From NCBI RefSeq assembly GCF_000018065.1, contig NC_009840.1:1364001-1428000 (forward strand): DNA of 64,000 nucleotides, in the 5' to 3' direction. A program made the position numbers and the translations under genes. Below, in pieces: positions 37,363 to 44,813 of this stretch (position 1 is its first letter; the number at the start of each line of letters is the position of its first letter). Under the pieces are notes generated by a model. That model saw only the letters and a list, made by a program, of their open reading frames with translations. It made no database searches and was not told where the DNA came from. This DNA is from Prochlorococcus marinus str. MIT 9215. GTDB lineage: Bacteria > Cyanobacteriota > Cyanobacteriia > PCC-6307 > Cyanobiaceae.

Positions 37363-38574
37363 TTGCTTTTGAAACTTTCAAATCAATCACTAATTAAAAA
37401 AACTATTAATAAAATAATTACTCCCTGGTATTCAATACCTTTACTAGACAGATGGTTATTAGGTCAAATCATACCTCCTATGATATTTGCAATTTCTGCT
37501 TTTACTGTTATTTCATTATCTGTTGGGGTTATGTTCGATCTCATAAGAAAAGTTGTTGAATATGGTTTACCTCTATTTTTAGCTTTAAAAGTTCTTTTTT
37601 TTAGTTTACCTAGTTTTTTAGTTTTATCATTTCCAATGGCAGTTTTGCTTTCAACATTATTAGCCTATGGGAAATTATCAAGCAATTCAGAATTATTAGC
37701 TTTGAAATCTTTAGGAATAAAAACTTCAAGAATTATTGCTCCAGCTATTGCTCTTTCGATATTTATGACCGGATTAACATTCTATTTCAACGATAATTTA
37801 GTCCCGAAAAGTAATAAGTTAGCAGAGGCAACATTAAGAGCAGGGATAGGAAGCTCTTTCAGCGAAGAAGAGGGAAAAGAAAACATTATGTTTTCTAGAT
37901 ATGGTTCTAGGATAAACGCCTCAACTAAAAAGCCAACAAAAAATTATTCTCAGCTCACTCATATTTTTTATGCACAATGGTACAAAAACAAACTTATGGG
38001 AAACGTTACCTTATTGGATTTTTCCAGAGAAGATTTACAACAAATATTAAAGGCAGATTCCGCAAGATTTGATAAAAAAAACTCTTCATGGATATTTTCT
38101 AAAGGAAGCATAGTATCAATTACTCCAAGTGGACAAACTACAAATATTCAATTTAAAGAATATACATATCCATTTGTAGAAGGGCCTATGGAGCTAGCAA
38201 AAGTGCCTAAGGATGCAAATGAAATGACTCTAAAGCAGGCTATACAAGCAGAAAAAATTTATAAAAAAACTGGAAACATAAAGGAGGTTAGAAGAATTAA
38301 AGTCCGCATTCAAGAAAAATTTACTCTCCCTTTTGCATGCTTGGTCTTTGGTTTAATAGGCAGCAGTCTAGGATCTAAATCTAATTTAAGATCTTCAAAA
38401 AGTCAGGGATTTGGATTGAGCGTAATTCTTATATTAATTTATTATGTAATGTCATTTATATTTAGTTCTTTAGGAGTAAAAGGTTTATTACCTCCAATTT
38501 TTGCTGCATGGTTACCTGTCTTAATTTCTCTGGGGGGTGGAATTTATTTATTAAGAAAATCAAGTTCATTTTAA
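37363..38574 (+). CDS. LptF/LptG (YjgP/YjgQ) family permease
   Basis: 403 residues from a TTG start, six membrane helices, three at each end flanking a periplasmic beta-jellyroll. IPLLDRWLLGQIIPPMIFAI and SFLVLSFPMAVLLSTLLAYG are typical of the N-terminal half; FTLPFACLVFGLIGSSLG starts the C-terminal helices. LptFG with LptB extracts LPS/lipid to the outer membrane; single-copy cyanobacterial homologues are normal. Confidence 0.93.
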   Translation: MLLKLSNQSLIKKTINKIITPWYSIPLLDRWLLGQIIPPMIFAISAFTVISLSVGVMFDLIRKVVEYGLPLFLALKVLFFSLPSFLVLSFPMAVLLSTLLAYGKLSSNSELLALKSLGIKTSRIIAPAIALSIFMTGLTFYFNDNLVPKSNKLAEATLRAGIGSSFSEEEGKENIMFSRYGSRINASTKKPTKNYSQLTHIFYAQWYKNKLMGNVTLLDFSREDLQQILKADSARFDKKNSSWIFSKGSIVSITPSGQTTNIQFKEYTYPFVEGPMELAKVPKDANEMTLKQAIQAEKIYKKTGNIKEVRRIKVRIQEKFTLPFACLVFGLIGSSLGSKSNLRSSKSQGFGLSVILILIYYVMSFIFSSLGVKGLLPPIFAAWLPVLISLGGGIYLLRKSSSF

Positions 38575-38645
38575 ATATTTTAAAAGCACAACTAAGAATA
38601 TAAGTATTAAAAAAATTCTTTTGCAAGTAAAAGATTCTTAAGTCA

Positions 38646-38999
38646 TTATTTGCTATCTATCTTTTGATAATCATACAAATCAGGATAATTCTTTTCTTCA
38701 ATAAAGTTTTTATGTGGAGTTATTATTATTGGCTGATTATCTATCTTTTTTATTAGTTCATAATCATCGCAACTAATTAAAGTTTCTAAAGAGGAAATAT
38801 CATCTTTATGCTTTTTTTTCAACCAAAGAAGCCATTTTGATTTAGCAATATTTTTTGCTTCTAATTTATTTGAAGCTATAACTAATCCAAACGCATGTTT
38901 TTCTTGCATTGAACTGGAATAGTAGCCTCCAATATTGATGAACCATAAATTCTTATTGACATTACTTTTATGAGGAAATTTATTTTTTTTTAATTTCAA
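38646..38999 (-). CDS. DUF1543 family protein
   Basis: 117 residues. LWFINIGGYYSSSMQEKHAF then GLVIASNKLEAKNIAKSKWL is the DUF1543 signature (W-V-LGGY...E-H). Function unknown. Confidence 0.78.
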   Translation of the reverse strand: MKLKKNKFPHKSNVNKNLWFINIGGYYSSSMQEKHAFGLVIASNKLEAKNIAKSKWLLWLKKKHKDDISSLETLISCDDYELIKKIDNQPIIITPHKNFIEEKNYPDLYDYQKIDSK

Positions 39000-39026
39000 G
39001 TTTTCAACATTTCGAAGATTTATCTT

Positions 39027-39152
39027 TTAACCATCTAAATTTTTTATTTTTTTATAGCTATCGATATGCAAACCTTTTAAAAATCCAAAACAATCCATTC
39101 TAAATTTCATAAGTATCCTCAATTTTAGACCAGAATACTCGTCTAACATCAT
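39027..39152 (-). CDS. Possible small protein, 41 aa
   Basis: MMLDEYSGLKLRILMKFRMD then CFGFLKGLHIDSYKKIKNLD. Clean ORF but no supporting motif or clear ribosome site; a shorter start (Met15) is possible. Confidence 0.35.
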   Translation of the reverse strand: MMLDEYSGLKLRILMKFRMDCFGFLKGLHIDSYKKIKNLDG

Positions 39153-39312
39153 GTAGTTCAATATTGGGGTTTTTTGATCTCCCTCCGAGAAAAACTAACT
39201 AACGAAAATTTTTTTCTAATTTTTTACTTTTAATAAATAAACCAAACATAGACTTTAATTTAAATTATCAATATTTTCATTGCATATTATTTTTACTAGT
39301 TCAGAGATTACA

Positions 39313-39456
39313 TTAATTGAACCAACCTTTTTTCTTTGCTTGAACTTTTGGCGTAGTCTGAGCCTTAGGCACTTCGTCTACTCTACCTTTAATTATCATT
39401 AAGGGTACAATTGCCCATAAACCTAAAAATAATATCCAAAATAAGTAAACGTTCAT
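39313..39456 (-). CDS. Small membrane protein, 47 aa
   Basis: MNVYLFWILFLGLWAIVPLM, a helix, then KGRVDEVPKAQTTPKVQAKK and an aromatic end GWFN. Organised like a bitopic thylakoid protein with a Pro/Lys tail. Confidence 0.55.
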   Translation of the reverse strand: MNVYLFWILFLGLWAIVPLMIIKGRVDEVPKAQTTPKVQAKKKGWFN

Positions 39457-39599
39457 AGTATTCAAATAATTAAATACATACTAAAATTAATTAAATAATA
39501 TTCGTGAATTTCTTTTTAAAGTACTAATTTAGTTGTATAATTGAAAATTTTATTTTTAATAAAAGTCAAATAAAATTCTTCCTAAATTCCATATAAATA

Positions 39600-39706
39600 A
39601 CAATGATACTTTTAGGATAAAAATAATTTAGATGAGAAAATTATAAAAAAAATTTGCACTCAACAAAACCACTGCTTTGCTACAGGATGAAAAGAGTGCT
39701 TTTTTA
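39600..39706 (+). ncRNA. Weak small-RNA candidate ending in a hairpin and T-run
   Basis: GCACTC (39656-39661) can pair with GAGTGC (39694-39699), followed directly by TTTTTT. The loop is 32 nt. No plus-strand gene precedes it within 1 kb. The rest of 39457-39788 holds nothing recognised. Start coordinate approximate. Confidence 0.35.
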
Positions 39707-39788
39707 TAATGACACTAAAAATTCTTTTTCGTGAATCTTCTTAAATCAAACCTTTGCTTATCTAAAATAAATTAAAATTAACAAATTA

Positions 39789-39944
39789 ATGAAAAAATGT
39801 GATTTATGTCAAAAGCAAAATAAAATTCATTACAGAGTTAAATCAATAATTCATACAGACTGGATTTTTTGTTGTATTGAATGTTGGAATCTAATTCCTA
39901 AACAGAAAAATTATTCCTATGGAGGAACTAGAAAGTCACAATAA
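39789..39944 (+). CDS. Small zinc-ribbon-like protein, 51 aa
   Basis: MKKCDLCQKQNKIHYRVKSI followed by WIFCCIECWNLIPKQK and a basic Gly/Ser end. Cys in CDLC and CCIEC with a His in between fit a CxxC...CxxC zinc knuckle. No known family. Confidence 0.65.
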   Translation: MKKCDLCQKQNKIHYRVKSIIHTDWIFCCIECWNLIPKQKNYSYGGTRKSQ

Positions 39945-40118
39945 TTAATTTTCCAGTAAACAAAATCACAAAAATCTAATAATAAGAAACTTTTAAAATT
40001 ATCAATCTACTTTAAATAGGAGTTTGATAATTGATGATAATTTTAAGACATGGTAAATAAAATTTGACAACAAAAATTACAAATAAATCAATTTTTTTAG
40101 AAAAAGGATTTTAATTTT

Positions 40119-40595
40119 CTAAAAATAATCGTTAATTTCCTTTTTTATAGATTTATATTCGAGCTTAATGTCTTTAATAAATTCGTCCACTTCTTTTTTT
40201 ATATTTTTATACCCATTTATTTTTTGTTTGCTTTTATTATAGAAAATCGATTCAAATTTTCCTGGGTATCCCACCTCAATCCAATATCCCGCCAAACAAT
40301 AAATTTGGTTTGGAACAAAATTAACAATAAATATTTTCTTAGAATTTTTATATTGATTAATTTTCTTATTAGCAAAATTACCTTTAGTTTTATTAGTCCA
40401 AAATGGAGTCATATCTTTTGCTAGAAGCTTAAAATTATTCGATAGATTTTTACTTTTTTCTATTGTATTTCTAGAAATTATTTTTTCAAGAGAATAACAA
40501 TAATCGAAAAGATCAGTATTTTCTTTTTTTGAAGGATATATAGTTATTAGGGAACTTAAAAGAAAAAAAGAACTGTAAAGCAATTTTTTAAACAT
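40119..40595 (-). CDS. Exported protein of unknown function, 158 aa
   Basis: Signal-peptide-like start MFKKLLYSSFFLLSSLITIY, then a Lys-rich chain with Cys33 (FDYCYSLEK) and Cys at IYCLAGYWIEVGYPG. No domain recognised. Low-complexity Lys/Ile content reflects the AT-rich DNA. Confidence 0.65.
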   Translation of the reverse strand: MFKKLLYSSFFLLSSLITIYPSKKENTDLFDYCYSLEKIISRNTIEKSKNLSNNFKLLAKDMTPFWTNKTKGNFANKKINQYKNSKKIFIVNFVPNQIYCLAGYWIEVGYPGKFESIFYNKSKQKINGYKNIKKEVDEFIKDIKLEYKSIKKEINDYF

Positions 40596-40785
40596 TTTTT
40601 TTAATTTGATTTATCATTTCATAAATATAAAAAGACAATACATAAATCACTATTAATTACTTTTATGAGATTCACATTAATTAAAAAAATTTTTATTAAT
40701 TTACCTTAACCTCTTTGAGAAAAATTTAAAAGTATTTCGAACTAATTAAGTATTTTTCAAACCCATAAAATTTTTTTCTTATAAT

Positions 40786-41172
40786 ATGAATATGAAAAAT
40801 TCTTTTTTGAAAAGTAAAAGTCTCAAATCTTTTTTAGATTTTTTTTCTAGAGTAGCAATTTCTGCAATATTTATCTCAGCCATACCAGGTAAAATTAATG
40901 ATTTTGAAAGAACAGTTGAATATATTTCTACAAAAGGCATTCCCGAAGCAATTTCATCTATTCTTCTAGTGGGAGCTATTGTATGTCTTATTTTGGGTTC
41001 AGGATTTTTTATATTTGGAGAAAAACAAAAAATTGGTTCAGTCTTTTTATTATTATTTCTTATTCCAACAACAATAATTTTTCATGTATTCCCTTTCCAT
41101 CAAAGAGCAGTATTTATCAATCTCGGATTGATAGGTGGATTAATTATTTCTGCAATTAGGGAACCAAAATAA
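40786..41172 (+). CDS. DoxX family membrane protein, short
   Basis: 128 residues: four helices, SRVAISAIFISAIPGKINDF as the DoxX start (R--I--IFI--G--K), EAISSILLVGAIVCLILGSG and ends VFPFHQRAVFINLGLIGGLI. Second DoxX in the window (see 14856). Start at 40786 or the ATG two codons later. Confidence 0.82.
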   Translation: MNMKNSFLKSKSLKSFLDFFSRVAISAIFISAIPGKINDFERTVEYISTKGIPEAISSILLVGAIVCLILGSGFFIFGEKQKIGSVFLLLFLIPTTIIFHVFPFHQRAVFINLGLIGGLIISAIREPK

Positions 41173-41191
41173 ATAACTAAATTAAAGAAAT

Positions 41192-41395
41192 CTAAATATT
41201 ATTTTTTCCCTCTCTTAATTCTGGGAAGAAATTAGAAATATGAATTAATTCATAAACCTCTTTACTATCATATTTTTTATTAGGAATTCCACTTCCCACT
41301 TCTATACCTCTCTCTTTCATCTTCTTTAATATCAATTCTTGTCTTTGAATACTTGACATAGACTTAAATCTTTTAATTCGTTCTTCTTTGTTCAC
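41192..41395 (-). CDS. Small soluble protein, 67 aa
   Basis: MNKEERIKRFKSMSSIQRQE begins a charged helix, then KMKERGIEVGSGIPNKKYDS and an acidic helix. No family. Convergent with the DoxX gene. Confidence 0.55.
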   Translation of the reverse strand: MNKEERIKRFKSMSSIQRQELILKKMKERGIEVGSGIPNKKYDSKEVYELIHISNFFPELREGKNNI

Positions 41396-41438
41396 TAGAT
41401 CTTAATTTAATTAAACTTTATTGTTAAGGTTATATCAA

Positions 41439-41549
41439 TTAGCGATTCATTAAATAAGTAAGAAAGCCAGTAAATGTAAGTAATTTAAATCCAATAAAGA
41501 AAGGCAAATATTTTTTGACCTTTTTGCCAACGGGCAATAAATTGTTCAT
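41439..41549 (-). CDS. Tiny membrane protein, 36 aa
   Basis: MNNLLPVGKKVKKYLPFFIG then FKLLTFTGFLTYLMNR: basic start and one helix. Weakly supported. Confidence 0.45.
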   Translation of the reverse strand: MNNLLPVGKKVKKYLPFFIGFKLLTFTGFLTYLMNR

Positions 41550-41673
41550 GATTTATATTAAAAATCTAGTTCTTTGTATCATCCTAACGAATTTTTTTTA
41601 AAATTATCCTAGTTTTGATTTGTACATATTAAATAGTCGTTCTAAACTTGAAAAGATACCTATCCTATTTTAA

Positions 41674-42060
41674 GTGAATAATAAAGAAATAATAATTGAA
41701 TTATTAAATGAGTTTGCCAATCCCAAAAAAATGGCTTCATTTTTTATTGAAAATGCAACTACAGATTTTTTATTCATAAGACCTAGTGGTAATCCTATAG
41801 ATGCAAAAGGATTTGAACAAATGATTACTGGTGATATAGTTCAAGAAAAGGCAGAAATAACTAAAATTCACCGATTCGAATTTTTAAGCGAAAACATACT
41901 AATGTGCATTTTTACACTAGGTTCAAAATTTACTTACAAAGGGACCCCAAATGATGACTTACCAACAGTTACTTCTATTTTTAAAAAAGTAAATAATGTT
42001 TGGAAAATTCACTGGATGCAAAGATCTACAGGAAATTCAGATTTATCTTTATGGGATTAG
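41674..42060 (+). CDS. NTF2/SnoaL-like protein, DUF3804 type
   Basis: 128 residues from a GTG start. ELLNEFANPKKMASFFIENA, DFLFIRPSGNPIDAKGFEQM and a C-terminal WKIHWMQRSTGNS match the cystatin-like NTF2 fold of the picocyanobacterial DUF3804 proteins. The last 10 bp overlap the next small gene. Confidence 0.75.
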   Translation: MNNKEIIIELLNEFANPKKMASFFIENATTDFLFIRPSGNPIDAKGFEQMITGDIVQEKAEITKIHRFEFLSENILMCIFTLGSKFTYKGTPNDDLPTVTSIFKKVNNVWKIHWMQRSTGNSDLSLWD

Positions 42061-42161
42061 CAAAGTTAATAGCCATAGTAAGGGTACTTATATTTTTAGG
42101 TAGTTCTTCTGTTAGTTTAATTTATTATTTTATAAAAATACTTCAAATAAAGAATATCTAG
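42051..42161 (+). CDS. Tiny membrane protein, 36 aa
   Basis: MGLAKLIAIVRVLIFLGSSS continues as one helix ending KILQIKNI. Overlap with the NTF2-like gene suggests coupled translation. Confidence 0.5.
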   Translation: MGLAKLIAIVRVLIFLGSSSVSLIYYFIKILQIKNI

Positions 42162-42219
42162 TAACTATTCCTTTCTTTAAGAAAATAATTGCTTCTTTTT
42201 TTGCTAAGTAATTTGATTT

Positions 42220-42347
42220 TTAAGTAAAAATAAAAACTTTAGATAGACTAACGCCTATATCTAAAGCTAATAACGCAATTAGTAACTTACTCATTTTTTA
42301 GAACTCTCAACTATTTTTTTGTAAAGTTCTTCAGAAATATGTTGCAT
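42220..42347 (-). other. Two overlapping micro-ORFs (18 and 24 aa), doubtful
   Basis: On the minus strand an 18-residue ORF (42291-42347) overlaps by ATGA a 24-residue hydrophobic ORF (42220-42294). The overlap style matches real genes in this region, but both are too short to accept. Confidence 0.25.
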
Positions 42348-42643
42348 AACCTCTTAAAAATTTAAATATAAATTAGCTATTTTAAAATTAATTTCTAGTG
42401 ACTAAATATACAAATATATGAATTTTTAAATAGGAAAAAAATATCCTCATAATAAGTTTTTCTTATAACGTATTAATAAATACCTAATCCCAAAAACTTC
42501 AATAAAAATATAAACTTTTTAAAAAAGAAATTAAAAATCTTATTTCAAGTAAATAGATCCTCTATAGGTAAGCTTGATAAACTTTTCTTCTTGTTTTCTA
42601 CAATATACGAATGACTTTCCATTGAAATACATGTTTACCATGA

Positions 42644-42727
42644 TGCAGTTCCTGAACTTGCTCAAGTCCCCGTCCTATGGCTTGAGTCGTACTGCGGTCT
42701 ATCAGATGGTAGATCGGACGATTTTCT
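42644..42727 (+). ncRNA. Candidate structured RNA, GC-rich
   Basis: An abrupt rise in GC in the middle of a 600-bp AT-rich gap (42348-42955). Stem 1: CTCAAG (42661-42666) with CTTGAG (42681-42686). Stem 2: CGGTCTAT/GTAGATCG-type 8-bp helix with two G-U pairs, inside an outer TCGT/ACGA, followed by TTTTCTAG. This resembles a small RNA with a terminator-like 3' hairpin. It does not match tmRNA, SRP RNA or tRNA. Confidence 0.5.
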
Positions 42728-42955
42728 AGTATTTACTACAATCTATCTATAAAGTATTTACACTTAGATGTCAACAATTAATAGAACCTAAACTTCAATT
42801 TAAAATGAGATTCTGCTCTCACTAACTCCATAAAAAAGAAATAGACAGTATTATGCATTCAATCTAAACTTAGAGTGATAAACCTCCCTTTTTATTATGT
42901 TTAATAGATTAGTTGCTGAAAAGATATTGACGCTTCTTATTTCTCTTATCAGCTG
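42728..42955. other. Rest of the gap, nothing seen
   Basis: AT-rich; no ORF with a credible start, no hairpin with a T-run. The part left of the RNA candidate (42348-42640) is likewise empty. Confidence 0.3.
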
Positions 42956-43072
42956 ATGAACATCTCCCCACACTTATTAATTGATGCTGTAATATTAAGC
43001 GCTGCTCTTACAATAACTTTGGTATTAAGAGCAAAAGGTAATGCTGCCAGAAAAGAAAGAGGAAATAAATGA
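42956..43072 (+). CDS. Small membrane protein, 38 aa, first gene of a micro-operon
   Basis: MNISPHLLIDAVILSAALTI ends with the basic tail RAKGNAARKERGNK. One helix. Its TGA overlaps the ATG of the next ORF (ATGA). Confidence 0.6.
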   Translation: MNISPHLLIDAVILSAALTITLVLRAKGNAARKERGNK

Positions 43073-43208
43073 ATAGTAAAGAAGAAAAAAAGAATTTCAA
43101 AAGGCCAAATTATTTAGAATATGGAACTTTATTATTTATGGAATTTCTAATGCTATTGGAGTTTTCTTAGTTTATTTATACTCTACTTATTTTTTTATAA
43201 ATAAATGA
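43069..43208 (+). pseudogene. Small membrane protein gene with a -1 frameshift in an A7 tract
   Basis: Starts MNSKEEKK and goes out of frame at the A-run 43085-43091. Adding one A gives an uninterrupted 46-47 residue protein whose second half, IWNFIIYGISNAIGVFLVYL, is a clean helix ending FFINK and whose stop overlaps the next ATG (ATGA). Without the extra A the frame ends at about 43168. Either a real lesion, slippage-dependent expression or an assembly error. Confidence 0.6.
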
Positions 43209-43300
43209 CGCACATGTACAACATAGCTATTACTTATGGGGTTTTTAGTCTTTTATTGATTAGTGGGTTTGCATACTTTACTTTTAAAATGAAACGCTGA
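43205..43300 (+). CDS. Tiny membrane protein, 31 aa
   Basis: MTHMYNIAITYGVFSLLLIS then FAYFTFKMKR: one helix with a basic end. ATGA overlap with the preceding frameshifted gene links them in one operon. Confidence 0.5.
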   Translation: MTHMYNIAITYGVFSLLLISGFAYFTFKMKR

Positions 43301-43305
43301 TTTTT

Positions 43306-43431
43306 ATGTCCTCTTCAATTAAAGATTTCTTAGATAAATTTTTTGATTTATGTAGAGAATATCAACAGGAAATTCCACCTCAAAAGATGGCTGAAGTTTT
43401 AAGAGAATATGCGGATAGATTAGATGGATAA
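43306..43431 (+). CDS. Small acidic soluble protein, 41 aa
   Basis: MSSSIKDFLDKFFDLCREYQ and QEIPPQKMAEVLREYADRLD: two amphipathic helices, one Cys. Its TAA overlaps an ATG (TAATG) that opens a 15-residue ORF (43431-43478, with VLREY repeated as in this protein: KVLREYSN). Confidence 0.6.
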   Translation: MSSSIKDFLDKFFDLCREYQQEIPPQKMAEVLREYADRLDG

Positions 43432-43665
43432 TGAATGCTTGCGTATCTGAAAAAGTATTAAGGGAATATAGTAACTAAGCAAAATCTATCTAAATTTTTA
43501 AAATTAGAATAATTTTTTTTAAGATATTTTCCTTACAATTTTTTTAATTTAAGAAGTGTTTTGATCATTAATCCGTACAATTTTGTTCCTCTAACCGCAC
43601 ACATAAAACTTGAAATCAATTATGCAAACAAATTAGATTATAAGCGTAGTCAAGAGGTAAATCTT

Positions 43666-43818
43666 ATGGCACTAAACGACACATTTACTATCCAAGATAT
43701 TAATTTGGATAAAAAAGGTATTTCATATGATACTAAGCCAAAAGAAATTGAAGCTTATTGGAATCAGGAATGTGCAAAGCATCCGAGTAACAACCATTGC
43801 AAAATTTTTTGTGATTAA
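43666..43818 (+). CDS. Small protein with Cys-rich CX3C end, 50 aa
   Basis: ATG 43666 is preceded by GAGGT; upstream in-frame starts add an unlikely leader. MALNDTFTIQDINLDKKGIS then AYWNQECAKHPSNNHCKIFC-D. The C-x8-C-x3-C end with a Pro in the middle recalls the C-terminal loop of CP12, but the Calvin-cycle binding motif is not identified. The terminal pattern P-x4-C-x3-C-D/N is shared with 44021-44167. Confidence 0.65.
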   Translation: MALNDTFTIQDINLDKKGISYDTKPKEIEAYWNQECAKHPSNNHCKIFCD

Positions 43819-43903
43819 TAACTTAAGCTTTAGGTATTCTTACGCTTGATTTTTACATAATACCTGTACTAAAGAATAATTAGTTAGAGAGGATTTCAAG
43901 CAA

Positions 43904-44005
43904 ATGACTAATTTAGGCATAGAGATTTTATTTTGGACAATTTTAATTTCTTATCTAGGATTGAGGTTTTCTCAAACTTGGAATGGATTCAAAAAACAGT
44001 ATTAA
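43904..44005 (+). CDS. Tiny membrane protein, 33 aa
   Basis: MTNLGIEILFWTILISYLGL and RFSQTWNGFKKQY: one helix and an aromatic, basic tail. Same strand as the flanking genes. Confidence 0.5.
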   Translation: MTNLGIEILFWTILISYLGLRFSQTWNGFKKQY

Positions 44006-44020
44006 TTAGGAGAAAAGAAA

Positions 44021-44167
44021 ATGAAATTACAAACACAATTCACAGTTCTAAAAAAAGAATTAAAAAATCTTGACTATATTAAGAAAGTTGATTCTTTAGA
44101 AGAAACTTTAAAGAAAGAATTTGTAGATTATCCAAATAAAAAAGATTGCTTGGTTTGTTGTAATTAA
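44021..44167 (+). CDS. Small protein ending DCLVCCN, 48 aa
   Basis: Good ribosome site AGGAGAAAAG. MKLQTQFTVLKKELKNLDYI, a coiled helix KKVDSLEETLKKEF and the end DYPNKKDCLVCCN. The P-x4-C-x3-C-N end matches that of 43666-43818 (P-x4-C-x3-C-D). Confidence 0.65.
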   Translation: MKLQTQFTVLKKELKNLDYIKKVDSLEETLKKEFVDYPNKKDCLVCCN

Positions 44168-44248
44168 AAATCAAAAAATCGTTGTTTGTTAAAAGTAAAT
44201 AAAAATTTTTAATAGTATTTATAAATTTTCTAAAAGGGAGTTAGCACT

Positions 44249-44767
44249 ATGGAATTAAGATTCTTGCCAGTAAATATTTTTAGAGAGACGCCAAAAGTCA
44301 CATTCTTCAATACCTGCATAAATAAATCTAATGGTTCTGATGTAGTGATCCACTCTGGAGAAGCTATATCTCCTCCAGATGACTTTAAGGATGAGCAGTA
44401 TTACGTTCATAATCATCAAATTGATCATAACTTAGTTATCACGGGGGAAAGGAAATTTGTTTTAATAAATCCTCTATGGGATGAACCTCATCATGTGATT
44501 TATCTCAATAGAAAAATGGGAGCACTAGAAATTCCTATTGGTACTTATCACAGATCAATTTCGGGCAAAGATGGAAGTGTTGTTTTAAATCAACCTATCA
44601 GGGATAAATTTTTTGATCCAACTAAAGAATTCATACCTCAAAAGCTCAACAAATTAGATCTAATTAATGCAAGAAAAAGTCCACCTGTTTATTGGATTAT
44701 GGAAAATGATCAGATTAAAAGATTAAGGTTTAATCCTTTAGAAAATAAAGCTGCAATATTCAACTAA
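44249..44767 (+). CDS. RmlC-like cupin-fold protein, unknown function
   Basis: 172 residues, ribosome site GGGAG. VHNHQIDHNLVITGERKFVL, then DEPHHVIYLNRKMGALEIPI and GTYHRSISG look like a double-stranded beta-helix with His residues, as in RmlC/sugar isomerase-type cupins. No specific sugar enzyme is identified. Probably cotranscribed with the PhoH gene that follows 46 bp later. Confidence 0.6.
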   Translation: MELRFLPVNIFRETPKVTFFNTCINKSNGSDVVIHSGEAISPPDDFKDEQYYVHNHQIDHNLVITGERKFVLINPLWDEPHHVIYLNRKMGALEIPIGTYHRSISGKDGSVVLNQPIRDKFFDPTKEFIPQKLNKLDLINARKSPPVYWIMENDQIKRLRFNPLENKAAIFN

Positions 44768-44813
44768 AAAAAATTTAACTCATTTCACATTGAATTTAAC
44801 GAGGATTTTTACT

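Noticed and set aside
42644-42727. tRNA, tmRNA or SRP RNA at the GC-rich element
   Set aside because: No cloverleaf, no tmRNA tag frame and no conserved SRP tetraloop motif were found by eye.
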